A program made the translations under genes and the position numbers. 64,000 bases of DNA, from contig JAHCKS010000007.1 of assembly GCA_026125665.1 (NCBI GenBank), positions 44,596 to 108,595 of the forward strand, written 5' to 3'. Source of the DNA: Rubrivivax sp. Lineage in GTDB: Bacteria > Pseudomonadota > Gammaproteobacteria > Burkholderiales > Burkholderiaceae_C. The stretch's first letter is position 1. Each line of letters starts with the position of its first letter. Positions 41,717-51,165 of the stretch are shown one piece after another. The notes beneath the pieces were generated by a model. That model was not told the DNA's origin and did no database searches. It saw only the letters and a list, made by a program, of their open reading frames with translations.

Positions 41717-41843
41717 CCCCACGGTCCGTCGCCGTGCGATCCAATCCTTCGGTAACGCCAGCGAACGATTCCAGCGTTCGGACACGCGCGCAGGCGCAGC
41801 GCGGCTCCCACAATGCCCGCCATCGTTGCCGGAGCATGCGGCC

Positions 41844-43619
41844 ATGAAGTTCAGCCAAGTCCGATGCACCTTCCTCGCCTTGGCGGCGGCTGCGGCGCTG
41901 GCCGCCTGCGGCGGGGGTGGCGGCGCGGACGGTTCGTCGCCCAGCCCCTCGCCGGCGCCTGCGCCGGCGCCGGCACCCGGGCCAGAGAAGCCGGCCACAC
42001 GCGACGAAGCGGCGCGTTTCCTCGCCCAGGCCACCTTCGGCCCGGTCGACGCCGACATCGACCGCCTGATGGACATCGGCTACGCCGCGTGGATCGACGA
42101 GCAGTTCGCACGCGCGCCAGCGCAGACGCACCGCGCGCACTGGGAAACGCGCGATGCCGAGATCAAGGCCGCCAACGCCACGGCCAGCGCCGGCCAGAAC
42201 GAGTTCTTCGAGTCGTTCTGGAAGCAGGCCGTCACCGGCCCCGACCAGCTGCGCCAGCGTTTGGCCTTCGCGCTGTCGCAGATCTTCGTCGTCTCGCTGG
42301 TCGACGGCACCGTGGGCGACAACCCGCGTGCCGTCGCCGCCTACCTCGACATGCTCGCCGACAAGGGCTTCACGACCTACCGCGAGCTGCTCGAGCAGGT
42401 GTCGCGCCATCCGATGATGGGCATCTACCTGTCGCACCTGCGCAACCAGAAGGCCGACGCCCGCACCGGTCGCGTGCCCGACGAGAACTACGCGCGCGAG
42501 GTGATGCAGCTGTTCTCCATCGGCCTCGTCGAGCTGGCCGAGGACGGCAGCGTGCGCACCGGCGCCGGCGGCGCGGCGCTCGAGACGTACACGCCGGCCG
42601 ACATCTCCGGCCTGGCGAAGGTGTTCACCGGCTGGAGCTGGGACTGCCCGGCCTTCCCGGCCAACAGCTGCTTCACGAGCGGTGCCAGCGGCGGTGTCTC
42701 CGACCCCGACCGCAGCTTCAAGCCGATGCTCGGCTACGCGCAGTACCACGCCACCGAAGCCAAGACCTTCCTCGGCACGACGATCGCCGCGCAGGCCACC
42801 GCCGACCCGGCGGCGAGCCTCGCCGCGGCGCTCGACCGCCTGGCCACGCACCCGAACGTCGGGCCGTTCATCGGCCGCCAGCTCATCCAGCGCTTCGTCA
42901 CCAGCAACCCGAGCCCGGCCTACGTGGGCGCGGTGGCGCGCGCCTTCGCCGACAACGGCACCGGCGTGCGCGGCGACATGAAGGCCGTGCTGAAGTCCGT
43001 GCTGATGCACCCCGAGGCGCGCACGGTCAGCGACACCTCGGGCAAGGTGCGCGAGCCGGTGCTGCGCCTCTCGGCCTACCTGCGTGCCTTCCCGCACGCC
43101 AGCGACTCGGGCCACTACCGCATCGGCGCCACCGACAACCCGGGCACGCAGCTCGGCCAGTCGGCGCTGCGCTCGCCGTCGGTGTTCAACTTCTACCGGC
43201 CGGGTTTCGTGCCGCCGGGCACGGCGACGGCGGCGCGCGGCCTCGTCGCGCCCGAGCTGCAGATCGCCAGCGAGACGAGCGCCGCGGGCTACGTGAACTA
43301 CATGCGCGACGGCGTCTCGGCGGGCATCGGCATCACCGCCGGCGCGCCGTTCAACCGGCGCGACCTGCAGCCCGACTTCAGCGCCGAGCTGGCGCTGGCC
43401 GCCACGCCGGCGGCGCTCGTCGACCGCGTCACCTCGCGCCTCACGTACGGCTCGGCCGGCACGGCGCTGAAGGCCGAGATCACGAACGCCGTGGGCGCGA
43501 TCAACGTGCCGGCAGCGAACGGGTCGAACCAGGCGCAGATCGACACCGCCCGGCGCAACCGCGTCAACGCGGCGATCCTGCTGACGCTGGCGTCGCCCGA
43601 GTTCGTGGTGCTGAAGTGA
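41844..43619 (+). CDS. DUF1800 domain lipoprotein
   Basis: A 591-residue exported protein. The signal ends at a lipobox (ALAACGGG, Cys about 22), followed by a Pro/Ala-rich spacer. Then the DUF1800 core: ATRDEAARFLAQATFG, LRQRLAFALSQIFVVS, YAREVMQLFSIGL, GRQLIQRFVTSNPS and VLRLSAYLRAF. The function of DUF1800 is unknown; members are nearly always paired with DUF1501 proteins, as here (17-base gap). The start at ATG 41844 gives a proper lipoprotein signal; the upstream Met at 41826 does not. Upstream is the repeat pair at 41442-41716. Confidence 0.88.
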   Translation: MKFSQVRCTFLALAAAAALAACGGGGGADGSSPSPSPAPAPAPAPGPEKPATRDEAARFLAQATFGPVDADIDRLMDIGYAAWIDEQFARAPAQTHRAHWETRDAEIKAANATASAGQNEFFESFWKQAVTGPDQLRQRLAFALSQIFVVSLVDGTVGDNPRAVAAYLDMLADKGFTTYRELLEQVSRHPMMGIYLSHLRNQKADARTGRVPDENYAREVMQLFSIGLVELAEDGSVRTGAGGAALETYTPADISGLAKVFTGWSWDCPAFPANSCFTSGASGGVSDPDRSFKPMLGYAQYHATEAKTFLGTTIAAQATADPAASLAAALDRLATHPNVGPFIGRQLIQRFVTSNPSPAYVGAVARAFADNGTGVRGDMKAVLKSVLMHPEARTVSDTSGKVREPVLRLSAYLRAFPHASDSGHYRIGATDNPGTQLGQSALRSPSVFNFYRPGFVPPGTATAARGLVAPELQIASETSAAGYVNYMRDGVSAGIGITAGAPFNRRDLQPDFSAELALAATPAALVDRVTSRLTYGSAGTALKAEITNAVGAINVPAANGSNQAQIDTARRNRVNAAILLTLASPEFVVLK

Positions 43620-43636
43620 GCCGAGGGAGAACGACG

Positions 43637-45229
43637 ATGAACCGCCAACGCTCTTCCTCGTTGCCCGCGGCCGCACCGGCGCTGCACGTGGACACGTCGC
43701 GCCGCCTCTTCCTGCGCCACGGCGCCGTGCTGTCGGCGCTGGCCGGCACCGGCGCGCCGCTGGCGCTGAACCTGCTGGCTGCCGGCTCCGCCGCGGCACA
43801 GGGCGCGCCCGACTACCGCGCCGTCGTCTGCCTGTTCCTCTTCGGCGGCAACGACGCGTTCAACACCGTGCTGCCCACCGACGCCGCGAGCTGGGCCGCC
43901 TACACCACCACGCGCAACCAGGCGCCGGACCCCATCGCGCTGCTCGCGCCGGGCACCGCGCCCAACGCCGGCGCCGCCGCCGGCACGCCGGCGCGGCTGG
44001 GCGGCGTGCTGCCGATCGCGCCGATCGACGCCCAGGGCCGCACGTTCGCGCTGCACCCGCTGCTGGGCGAGCTGCGCGCGATGTTCGACACCGAGCGGCG
44101 GCTGGCCATCGTGCCCAACGTCGGCCCGCTGATCCTGCCGACGACGAAGGCGCAGGTCGCGCTCGCCTCGCACCCGAAGCCGCCGCGCCTGTATTCGCAC
44201 AACGACCAGCAGAGCACCTGGCAGGCGCTGGCGCCCGAGGGGGCCACCAAGGGCTGGGGCGGCCGCATCGGCGACCTGCTGGCCGGCATGAACACCAACA
44301 CCGTGTTCACGGCCGTGTCGGCCACCGGCAGCGCCGTCTGGCTGAACGGCAACAGCGTGCAGCAGTACCAGGTGGGCAGCGGCGGCGCCATTCGCCTGGG
44401 CGCCAACAACAACGGCCAGGTCTACGGCTCGGTGGCGGTGGCCGATGCGCTGCACCGCATCGTTTCCGGCGCGCGCAGCAACCACGTCTTCGAAGCCGAT
44501 GTCGCGGCCGTGTCGCAACGCTCCATCGCCGCCGAGGCGCTGCTGCGCTCGGCGCTGCGGCCGGCCAGCGACGCTGCCTTCGGCACGCCACCGGCCAGCG
44601 GCAACTACAACGCCAGCGCCGACCCGAAGCTGCAGTACGCGAACCCGCTCACCGGCGCGACGGCCTTCAACGCCGTGGCGCAGCAGTTCCAGGTGGTGGC
44701 GCGTCTGGTCGACGCGGGCCTGCGCGGCGCCACCGGCGCGCGGCGGCAGGTGTTCTTCGTCAGCCTCGGCGGCTTCGACACGCACGACGGGCAGAACCGC
44801 AACCATGCCGACCTGATGGCACGCGTGGCGCACGCGCTGCGCTACTTCGACACCGCGCTCGGCGCATTGAACGCACGCAACCTCGTCACCACCTTCACCG
44901 CCAGCGACTTCGGCCGCACCTTCACCAGCAACGGCGACGGCACCGACCACGGCTGGGGTGCGCACCACTTCGTGATGGGCGGCGCGGTGAAGGGCGGCGA
45001 CCTGTACGGCCGCTTCCCCGCGCTGGCCACGAAGAACGCGAACAACAACAACTTCGACGGCAGCGCCGACCAGCTCGGCAACGGCTCGCTGCTGCCGGTG
45101 AGCTCGGTGGACCAGCTCGGCGCGACGCTCGGCGCGTGGTTCGGGCTGTCGGCGGCGCAATTGCTGGACGTGTTCCCGAACCTCGCGAACTTCGACGCGG
45201 GGCAGCGCAACCTCGGGTTCATGGCGTAG
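43637..45229 (+). CDS. DUF1501 domain protein, probable Tat substrate
   Basis: A 530-residue protein. The N-terminal TSRRLFLRHGAVLSALAG has the twin-arginine pattern S-RR-x-F-L, suggesting export in folded form by Tat. The DUF1501 (sulfatase/alkaline-phosphatase-like) fold is seen in VVCLFLFGGNDAFNTVLPT, YSHNDQQSTWQAL, LGGFDTHDGQNRNHADLM and SDFGRTFTSNGDGTDHGWGAHHF. The last carries His and Asp residues likely to bind metal. It pairs with the DUF1800 gene just upstream. No substrate is known. Convergent with the kinase gene, 67 bases apart. Confidence 0.88.
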   Translation: MNRQRSSSLPAAAPALHVDTSRRLFLRHGAVLSALAGTGAPLALNLLAAGSAAAQGAPDYRAVVCLFLFGGNDAFNTVLPTDAASWAAYTTTRNQAPDPIALLAPGTAPNAGAAAGTPARLGGVLPIAPIDAQGRTFALHPLLGELRAMFDTERRLAIVPNVGPLILPTTKAQVALASHPKPPRLYSHNDQQSTWQALAPEGATKGWGGRIGDLLAGMNTNTVFTAVSATGSAVWLNGNSVQQYQVGSGGAIRLGANNNGQVYGSVAVADALHRIVSGARSNHVFEADVAAVSQRSIAAEALLRSALRPASDAAFGTPPASGNYNASADPKLQYANPLTGATAFNAVAQQFQVVARLVDAGLRGATGARRQVFFVSLGGFDTHDGQNRNHADLMARVAHALRYFDTALGALNARNLVTTFTASDFGRTFTSNGDGTDHGWGAHHFVMGGAVKGGDLYGRFPALATKNANNNNFDGSADQLGNGSLLPVSSVDQLGATLGAWFGLSAAQLLDVFPNLANFDAGQRNLGFMA

Positions 45230-45296
45230 CGCGCAGCGCGGCGACGGCGGCGCCGCGTTCGAGGTCGGCCTGCACCTGTGCGCCTCGGCTGCGCGC

Positions 45297-48050
45297 CTAG
45301 GGCAGGGCGTCGATCTGGCTCCGCAGCTCGCGCACGGCCTCCGCGTTCGGCCCGATGCGCTCGGCGAGTGCCGCAGCGACCGCGCTCGCGCGGGCACGCG
45401 CCTCGGCCGCGGCCTCCTCGGCGAAGGGCGGCAGGGCAACCGCCGCCTCGGCGGCCTGGCGCCGCCAGTGCGTCGGCGGCAGGCGCTCGCGCATCGTCGC
45501 CAGCGCCTGCGTGGCGAGCTCCCGGCCTTCGGCGCGCCGGCCCTGCAGCGCCACGGCGCGCGCCAGCGTCCACAACACGCGGTCGCGCGGGTTGCGGTCG
45601 GGTGACTCGAGGCCGTTGATCAGGGCCAGCGCGGCACGCGCCTCGCGTTCGGCCATGGCCGGCCGGCCCCGCTCGAGCGCCAGCCGCGCCAGCGCCAGCA
45701 GCGGGCCGGTGTGGTCGGCGTGGCCGGGTGGCAGCAGCTCGCGGCGCACGGCCTGCGACTGGCGCAACAACTGCTCGGCCTCGTCGAGCCGGCCAAGGCC
45801 CAGCAGCGCCACGCCGTGGCTTTGCATCGTGATGGCGGTCCAGCGATGCCGCTCGCCCAGCAGCTTGCGGTTCGTCGCCAGTGCGGCCGCGGTGAGCACG
45901 CCCGCCTCGTCGTAGCGGCCGCGCTCGATGGCCACCAGCGCCACCATGTTCTGCGAACGCGCCACCGCGGCGTGGCCGCCCGTGCCGAAGACGCCTTCGT
46001 AGCCCTGCAGCACCTCGTGCCACATCGCACCGGCGCGTTCGAGGTCGCCGCGGTCGTAGAACACGCCGGCCAGGTTGTTCTGCGTCTGCAGCCGCTCGGC
46101 CGGCGCGATGCCCAGCCGCCGCTGCATCGCCAGCGCCTCCTCGTACAGCGGCTGCGCCTCGTCGAGCCGGCCCATCGCGTGCAGGCACCAGCCGTGGTTG
46201 TTCAGCAGCCAGGCGATGTCGCCGTGGTCGCCGCGATGCACCTCGCGCAGCTTCGCCAGCGCCTGCTTGAACACGGGCTCGGCCTCGCTGCGCCGGCGCA
46301 GGCCGTTCAGGGCCACGGCCATGTCGCTGAGCGCGCGCGCCTGCTGCGCCGGCGTGCCGACGCGGCGCAGCAGCGCTTCGGCCTGCTGCACCCACCCGAG
46401 CGACTCCTGCAGGCGGCCCAGGTCGTGCGTCACCACGCCCAGCTGCAGCATCAGCTCGGCGGCTTCGTTCTCGCCTTGGGCGCCGCGCGCGCGCGCTTCG
46501 GCCAGTGCCGGTTGCAGCACCTTCAGCGAGCGCTCGTATTCGCCCCAGCTCGAGTAGGCCGAGCCGAGCGCCGCGCGCATGCGGGTGGCCAGCACCGGGT
46601 TGTCCGCCAGCTCGCTGCCCACGCGCTCGGCGGCGCGGTCGAGCAGGTCGCGCACCGAGACCTCGCGTTCGGCGTCGTTCAGTGCGCCGGTGCGCTCCAG
46701 CACCGAGGCGGTGAAGGTGGCCGCCTTCTGGGCCCGTGCCTCGGAGGCGAGCGCGCGGTCTCGCTCGTCGGCGAGCCTCCACGTGAAGAAGGCCCCGGCG
46801 GCCAGCGCGGCGACCGCGGCAAGCGCCCAGGCCGGCACCGCCGCTGGATGCCGGCGCACGAACTTGGCGGCGCGGTACGCGAAGGTGTCCGGCCGCGCGC
46901 GCACCGGCAGGTGGGCGAGGTAGCGTTCGATGTCCTCGGCCAGCTCCGCGGCGCTGGCATAACGACGCTCGGGCTCCTTGCGCAGCGCCATCAGCACGAT
47001 GTTGTCGAGGTCGCCTTGCAGCTCGCGCGCCAGCCGATCGGGCGTCAGTGCGCTGCCGCGCCGCTGCATCTGCGCTTCGCGTTCACGCGCCGCGCTGCTG
47101 CCGACCGCGGTGCTCGGCCGCGGCGGCTCCGTCTCGACGATGGCGCGCGCCAGCGCCGCCGCGCTGCCGGTGGCCTGCTCGTGCGGCAGCCGCCCCGTCA
47201 GGAGGTCGTACAGCAGCACGCCGAGCGCGTAGATGTCGGTGGCGGTGGTGATGGCGCCGCCGGTGATCTGCTCGGGGCTCGCATGTGAAGGCGTGAGCGC
47301 ACGCTGGCCGCTGGCGGTGACGCCCGCGTCGGCCTCGGTGAGCCTGGCGATGCCGAAGTCCAGCAGCCGCGGCGCGCCTTCGGCGTCGACGAGGATGTTG
47401 CCGGGCTTCAGGTCGCGGTGCACGACGAGATTGCGGTGCGCGTGGTCCACCGCGCGGCACACCTGCACGAACAGGCGCAGGCGTGTGCGCAGGTCCGCTC
47501 CCCGCTCGCGGCACCACGCGTCGATGGGCAGGCCGTCGACGAACTCCATCACGAGGTAGGGCACGCCGTCGGCGGTGTTGCCGCCGTCGAGCAGCCGGGC
47601 GATGTGCGGGTGCGCGAGGAGCGCCAGGATCTGGCGCTCCAGCGCCAGCCGGGCGCGCGCATCGGGCGAGACGAACGCCGGGTTCAGCAGCTTGATCGCC
47701 ACCTGCTGTTCGTACTGGCCGTCGGCGCGCTCGCCGCGATAGACGGTGCCCATGCCGCCATCGGCGAGGTGGGCGGTGATGCGCCAGGGACCCAGGCGCT
47801 CGCCGCTGCGGCTGGCGCGCTGCGCGCCGGCCCAGCGCGCGGCGGCCTGCGCAACGGCGGCGCCCGCGATGTCGGCGGTGGCCGCCTCGCCGGCTTCGGC
47901 GGCCTCCCCGGCGAGCAGATGCGTCAGCTCGCGCGCCAGCGGCTCGTCGCCCGCACAGGCGCGGGCGACGAAGTCCGTGCGCTGCGCCGGCGGTTGCGCC
48001 AGCGCCTGCGTGAACAGGTCTTGCAGCTTGCGCCAGCGTTCGGCGTCCAT
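45297..48050 (-). CDS. Membrane-anchored Ser/Thr protein kinase with C-terminal TPRs
   Basis: A 917-residue protein. Residues 1-75 are a helical N-region. The kinase domain is about 85-400: glycine loop HLADGGMGTVYRG, Lys120 (VAIKLLN), HRDLKPGN at 211-218 with catalytic Asp213, DFG at 231-233 and a PSHASPEQ activation segment. A single membrane span lies at about 425-445. Residues 450-917 are TPR-type repeats, presumably outside the cytoplasm. All key catalytic residues are present. It lies 3.1 kb from the ECF sigma gene, on the other side of the VCBS lipoprotein gene; TPR-linked kinases near ECF sigma factors are known, so it may phosphorylate that sigma. Confidence 0.92.
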   Translation of the reverse strand: MDAERWRKLQDLFTQALAQPPAQRTDFVARACAGDEPLARELTHLLAGEAAEAGEAATADIAGAAVAQAAARWAGAQRASRSGERLGPWRITAHLADGGMGTVYRGERADGQYEQQVAIKLLNPAFVSPDARARLALERQILALLAHPHIARLLDGGNTADGVPYLVMEFVDGLPIDAWCRERGADLRTRLRLFVQVCRAVDHAHRNLVVHRDLKPGNILVDAEGAPRLLDFGIARLTEADAGVTASGQRALTPSHASPEQITGGAITTATDIYALGVLLYDLLTGRLPHEQATGSAAALARAIVETEPPRPSTAVGSSAAREREAQMQRRGSALTPDRLARELQGDLDNIVLMALRKEPERRYASAAELAEDIERYLAHLPVRARPDTFAYRAAKFVRRHPAAVPAWALAAVAALAAGAFFTWRLADERDRALASEARAQKAATFTASVLERTGALNDAEREVSVRDLLDRAAERVGSELADNPVLATRMRAALGSAYSSWGEYERSLKVLQPALAEARARGAQGENEAAELMLQLGVVTHDLGRLQESLGWVQQAEALLRRVGTPAQQARALSDMAVALNGLRRRSEAEPVFKQALAKLREVHRGDHGDIAWLLNNHGWCLHAMGRLDEAQPLYEEALAMQRRLGIAPAERLQTQNNLAGVFYDRGDLERAGAMWHEVLQGYEGVFGTGGHAAVARSQNMVALVAIERGRYDEAGVLTAAALATNRKLLGERHRWTAITMQSHGVALLGLGRLDEAEQLLRQSQAVRRELLPPGHADHTGPLLALARLALERGRPAMAEREARAALALINGLESPDRNPRDRVLWTLARAVALQGRRAEGRELATQALATMRERLPPTHWRRQAAEAAVALPPFAEEAAAEARARASAVAAALAERIGPNAEAVRELRSQIDALP

Positions 48051-48356
48051 CGCCCTTCTCCCCGTCGGCCGGATGCCGACGCTGCGGCCGCGGCCCCGTG
48101 CATTCGTCCGAATCTACCGCGCCCGGCGGCCGCGGCACGGGCATCGATTGGAGAAGCAGGAAGCCGCACCGAAGGACCCGGCCCGCGGCGCGGGCGTCAG
48201 CCTTCACCGCGCGGCTCCTCTGCACAGGGGGCGCCGGGGCGCCGCCGCTTGGGGAAAAGCCGCGCCCGTCCTGCTTTGACGAGGGACGGCCACCAAGCGC
48301 CCGGGCCTTGGCGGCGGCAGCGATCGCCCGGCCTCCCTGTTCCTCGGAGTACGAAG
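48051..48356. other. Intergenic region between divergent kinase and VCBS-lipoprotein genes
   Basis: About 306 bases with no gene. It must hold both promoters. Visible: an ATTCG-TC-CGAAT dyad at 48102-48113, about 52 bases upstream of the kinase start; a TTGACG near 48278; and GC-rich self-complementary runs around 48230-48250. No terminator or RNA gene was found. Confidence 0.5.
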
Positions 48357-51053
48357 ATGCAAGCTCGACCTGAATCCCGACGCGGCACCTGGCGACGCGC
48401 GGCCTGCGCCGCGGCGCTGCTCGCCCTCGCGGCCTGCGGCGGTGGTGGCGGTGGCAACGCAGATGATGGAGGCGGCGTCACGCCACCCCCGCCGCCACCT
48501 GCGCCCCCGCCGGTGGCCACCGGCGACGATGTCGCCGCCACGCTCACCAAGCTCGGCATCGACACCGCGGCCACGCCGCGTGTCGACGCCGACAACAAGC
48601 CGCTGCCGGCGAGCTACTCGCCGCTCGGCAAGAAGCGCACGCTCACCAAGAAGAGCGAGCTGTTCCTCGCCGGGCTGCCGCTCAGCGCCTCGGCCGCCGA
48701 CCAGGTGAACCTGCTGAAGTTCGAGCCGGGCGTGAGCAACGTGCCCGGGGTGCCGAACTCGCCCGACCGCACGCGCCGGCTGCCCGCGAGCGCGCTGGAC
48801 GCGAGCTGGAAGAGCAGCGCCTTCAACGCCGCCGCGGCCTGCGACGTCGATGGCGACGGCCTGGACGAGACGGCTTTGCTGTGGTGGTCGGCCAGCGACA
48901 ACGCCATCCGCCTGAAGTTCATCGGCGACCAGGACGAGGCCTTCGCCGAGTCGCCGGTGAGCGTGCTCGGCACCGTGACGACGCCTTCGCAGCTCAAGCT
49001 CGTCTGCGCCGACTTCGACGGCGACGGCAGCGACGACATGGCCTTCGCCGTGGCCAACGACACGGCCGGCAGCGTGACGCTGGAGCTCCTCGGCGGCAGC
49101 AAGGGCAGCGGCTACAGCGTCGACGGCGCGCTGCGCAAGACCTTCGCGGCGCCGCAGGCCGGTGCGAGGCTCGGCCTCGAGCTGGCCACCGGCCAGCTTG
49201 ACCACGACGCCGGCGTGGAACTGGGCGTCGTCTTCAACGCCACCTGGGGCAGCGGGCGCAACGCGTCGCCGGGCACCGGCCGCGCCGACTACTTCGTCTA
49301 CGACGACCGAGGCGCCGCGTTCGCGCAGCTCACCACCGGCCGCGTCGCCGCCGACGTCGGCGCGGCCACGCACAACGGCGTGACCGCCAACATCGCCATC
49401 GGCGACATCGACGGCAACGGCCTGGACAACGTCGTGCTGGCGGCGCTGACCCGGTTTTCGGTGGAGTGCGAGGCGATCGAGATCGTGCAGTTCGCGCTCG
49501 GCGACGCGGTGGCGGGTTTCCGCAACCTGGGCGCGACCTTCGCGCGCACCGGCAAGAACAGCTGCGAGTCGGGCGGCAACAACGGGCACGTGGAACACCT
49601 GTGGGTGCACACGCTCGACATCGACGGCGACCAGATCAAGGAGATCGTCGTCAACACCCATGTCTACGAGGACTTCAAGAACGCCGCCCAGCCGTGGGTG
49701 CCGATGATGGTGGACACGGGCGGTGCGCAGCCCGTGGCGGCGACGATCCCGCAGATCAACCTGTACAAGACGGGCAGCGGCGGCAACAGCTGGGCACGCG
49801 TGACGCGCGACTTCGCCACCATGGCGGTGGGCGACGTCACCGCCGACGGCAGGGAGGACATCCTCATCCACAGCTCGGGTTTCGTGCCCGTCGCGCGCCG
49901 CACCAGCGGCAACACTTCCTTCGACGTCGCGGGCCTGGCCGTCACGGTGTGGGGCATCGACCCCGTCACCGGCCGCTGGGGCAAGGGCCCCTCGCCCAAC
50001 GGCTCCAGCGGGCACATGGGGCTCCTGTACCTCGAGGGCGTCGACCACACGGTGCCGCGCCTGCCCGGCGCGCCGATCGTGCTGCCGGTCAACGTCGACC
50101 GCGACAGCACGATGCTGAAGTTCGAGGAAGGCTCGCACCGCGTCGTCTTCAGCGAGCCGATCGTGCACGCCGCGCTCGCCGCGCCGCCGTGCTGGGGCGA
50201 CGGGTCGCAGGTCAGCGACGACTGCCGCACCTCGTGGGGGAAGGGCAGCTCCAGCGGCGTCAACGCGTCGGTCTCGCACGAGATCACGGCGCGCGTGCAC
50301 AAGGGCGTCTCGGGCGGCGTGAGCCTGCCGATCGTCGGCGATGTCGGGGTGGAGGTGGAGAAGTCGGTGGGGGTGTCGCTGAAGGCCGAGGCGAGCCTCG
50401 GCTACGAGCTGACGCGCACGGTCACCTACACCACCGGGCCGATGGAGGACACGGTGGTGGCCACCGTCATCCCGTACGACCAGTACACCTACAGGATCCT
50501 GTCGCACCCGGTGTACCCGCAGCTCGTCGGCAAGGACATGGTGATCTCGCTGCCGCGCTCGCCGCGCACGATGCAGATCGAGCGCCGCTTCTACAACGAC
50601 AGCCTCGTCGGCAGCGGCCTCCGGATCGACGGCAACGTGTTCGGCCACACCATCGGCAACCCGAAGTCGTACCCGACGCGTTCGCAGATGCTCTCGGTGA
50701 GCGGCACCACGCGGCTCGGCCCGCAGTCGGTGGGGGCGAGCTCGGGCAACCAGTCGGTGGAGATCTCCGAGAGCCTCGTCGGCGGCTTCACCACCACGGT
50801 GGGGGTGTCGTACGAGACGAGCGTCAAGGCCACCGGCGGCAAGGTGATGGCCGGCTTCAGCGTCGGCAGCACCACCGAGGCGTCGCTCGGCTTCAGCGTC
50901 GGCAGCCAGGTGAGCTTCACCGGCACCGTGGGCGACATGCCGCCGGCCAGCTTCAGCCTCGACAAGGCCTACAAGTTCGGCATGTTCGTCTACAAGCAGA
51001 ACCCGGGCGGCGACCAGCGGCCGTTCCAGGTGATCAACTACTGGGTCGAGTAG
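48357..51053 (+). CDS. VCBS/FG-GAP-repeat lipoprotein with unusual beta-rich C-terminal domain
   Basis: An 898-residue exported protein. A lipobox ALAACGGG (Cys about 26) and Gly/Asp and Pro-rich spacers are at the N-terminus. Residues about 160-560 hold FG-GAP/VCBS blades with calcium-type loops: DVDGDGLDE, DFDGDGSDD, DIDGNGLDN, DIDGDQIKE and DVTADGRED. The C-terminal ~260 residues lack these and instead alternate small and polar residues (ARVHKGVSGGVSLPIVGDV, VGVSYETSVKATGGKVMAG), resembling pore-forming beta-sheet proteins. This resemblance is by eye only. Start ATG has GGAG upstream. Divergent from the kinase; the ECF sigma gene follows after 112 bases. Confidence 0.7.
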   Translation: MQARPESRRGTWRRAACAAALLALAACGGGGGGNADDGGGVTPPPPPPAPPPVATGDDVAATLTKLGIDTAATPRVDADNKPLPASYSPLGKKRTLTKKSELFLAGLPLSASAADQVNLLKFEPGVSNVPGVPNSPDRTRRLPASALDASWKSSAFNAAAACDVDGDGLDETALLWWSASDNAIRLKFIGDQDEAFAESPVSVLGTVTTPSQLKLVCADFDGDGSDDMAFAVANDTAGSVTLELLGGSKGSGYSVDGALRKTFAAPQAGARLGLELATGQLDHDAGVELGVVFNATWGSGRNASPGTGRADYFVYDDRGAAFAQLTTGRVAADVGAATHNGVTANIAIGDIDGNGLDNVVLAALTRFSVECEAIEIVQFALGDAVAGFRNLGATFARTGKNSCESGGNNGHVEHLWVHTLDIDGDQIKEIVVNTHVYEDFKNAAQPWVPMMVDTGGAQPVAATIPQINLYKTGSGGNSWARVTRDFATMAVGDVTADGREDILIHSSGFVPVARRTSGNTSFDVAGLAVTVWGIDPVTGRWGKGPSPNGSSGHMGLLYLEGVDHTVPRLPGAPIVLPVNVDRDSTMLKFEEGSHRVVFSEPIVHAALAAPPCWGDGSQVSDDCRTSWGKGSSSGVNASVSHEITARVHKGVSGGVSLPIVGDVGVEVEKSVGVSLKAEASLGYELTRTVTYTTGPMEDTVVATVIPYDQYTYRILSHPVYPQLVGKDMVISLPRSPRTMQIERRFYNDSLVGSGLRIDGNVFGHTIGNPKSYPTRSQMLSVSGTTRLGPQSVGASSGNQSVEISESLVGGFTTTVGVSYETSVKATGGKVMAGFSVGSTTEASLGFSVGSQVSFTGTVGDMPPASFSLDKAYKFGMFVYKQNPGGDQRPFQVINYWVE

Positions 51054-51069
51054 GCGGGCAGGCGCACGA

Positions 51070-51096
51070 GGGCGGCGGTGCCGTTTCCCGCCGCCC
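51070..51096 (+). terminator. Hairpin after the VCBS-lipoprotein gene
   Basis: A 9-bp stem (GGGCGGCGG / CCGCCGCCC) with a 9-base loop lies 17 bases after the stop codon. There is no T-run, so efficiency is unsure. Confidence 0.45.
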
Positions 51097-51165
51097 CCGT
51101 GAACGTGGCGGGCTGGGTGCCCGCTCCCGGCGTCCTGCAAAGCTTTGTCCGAATATGCTTCGGGC

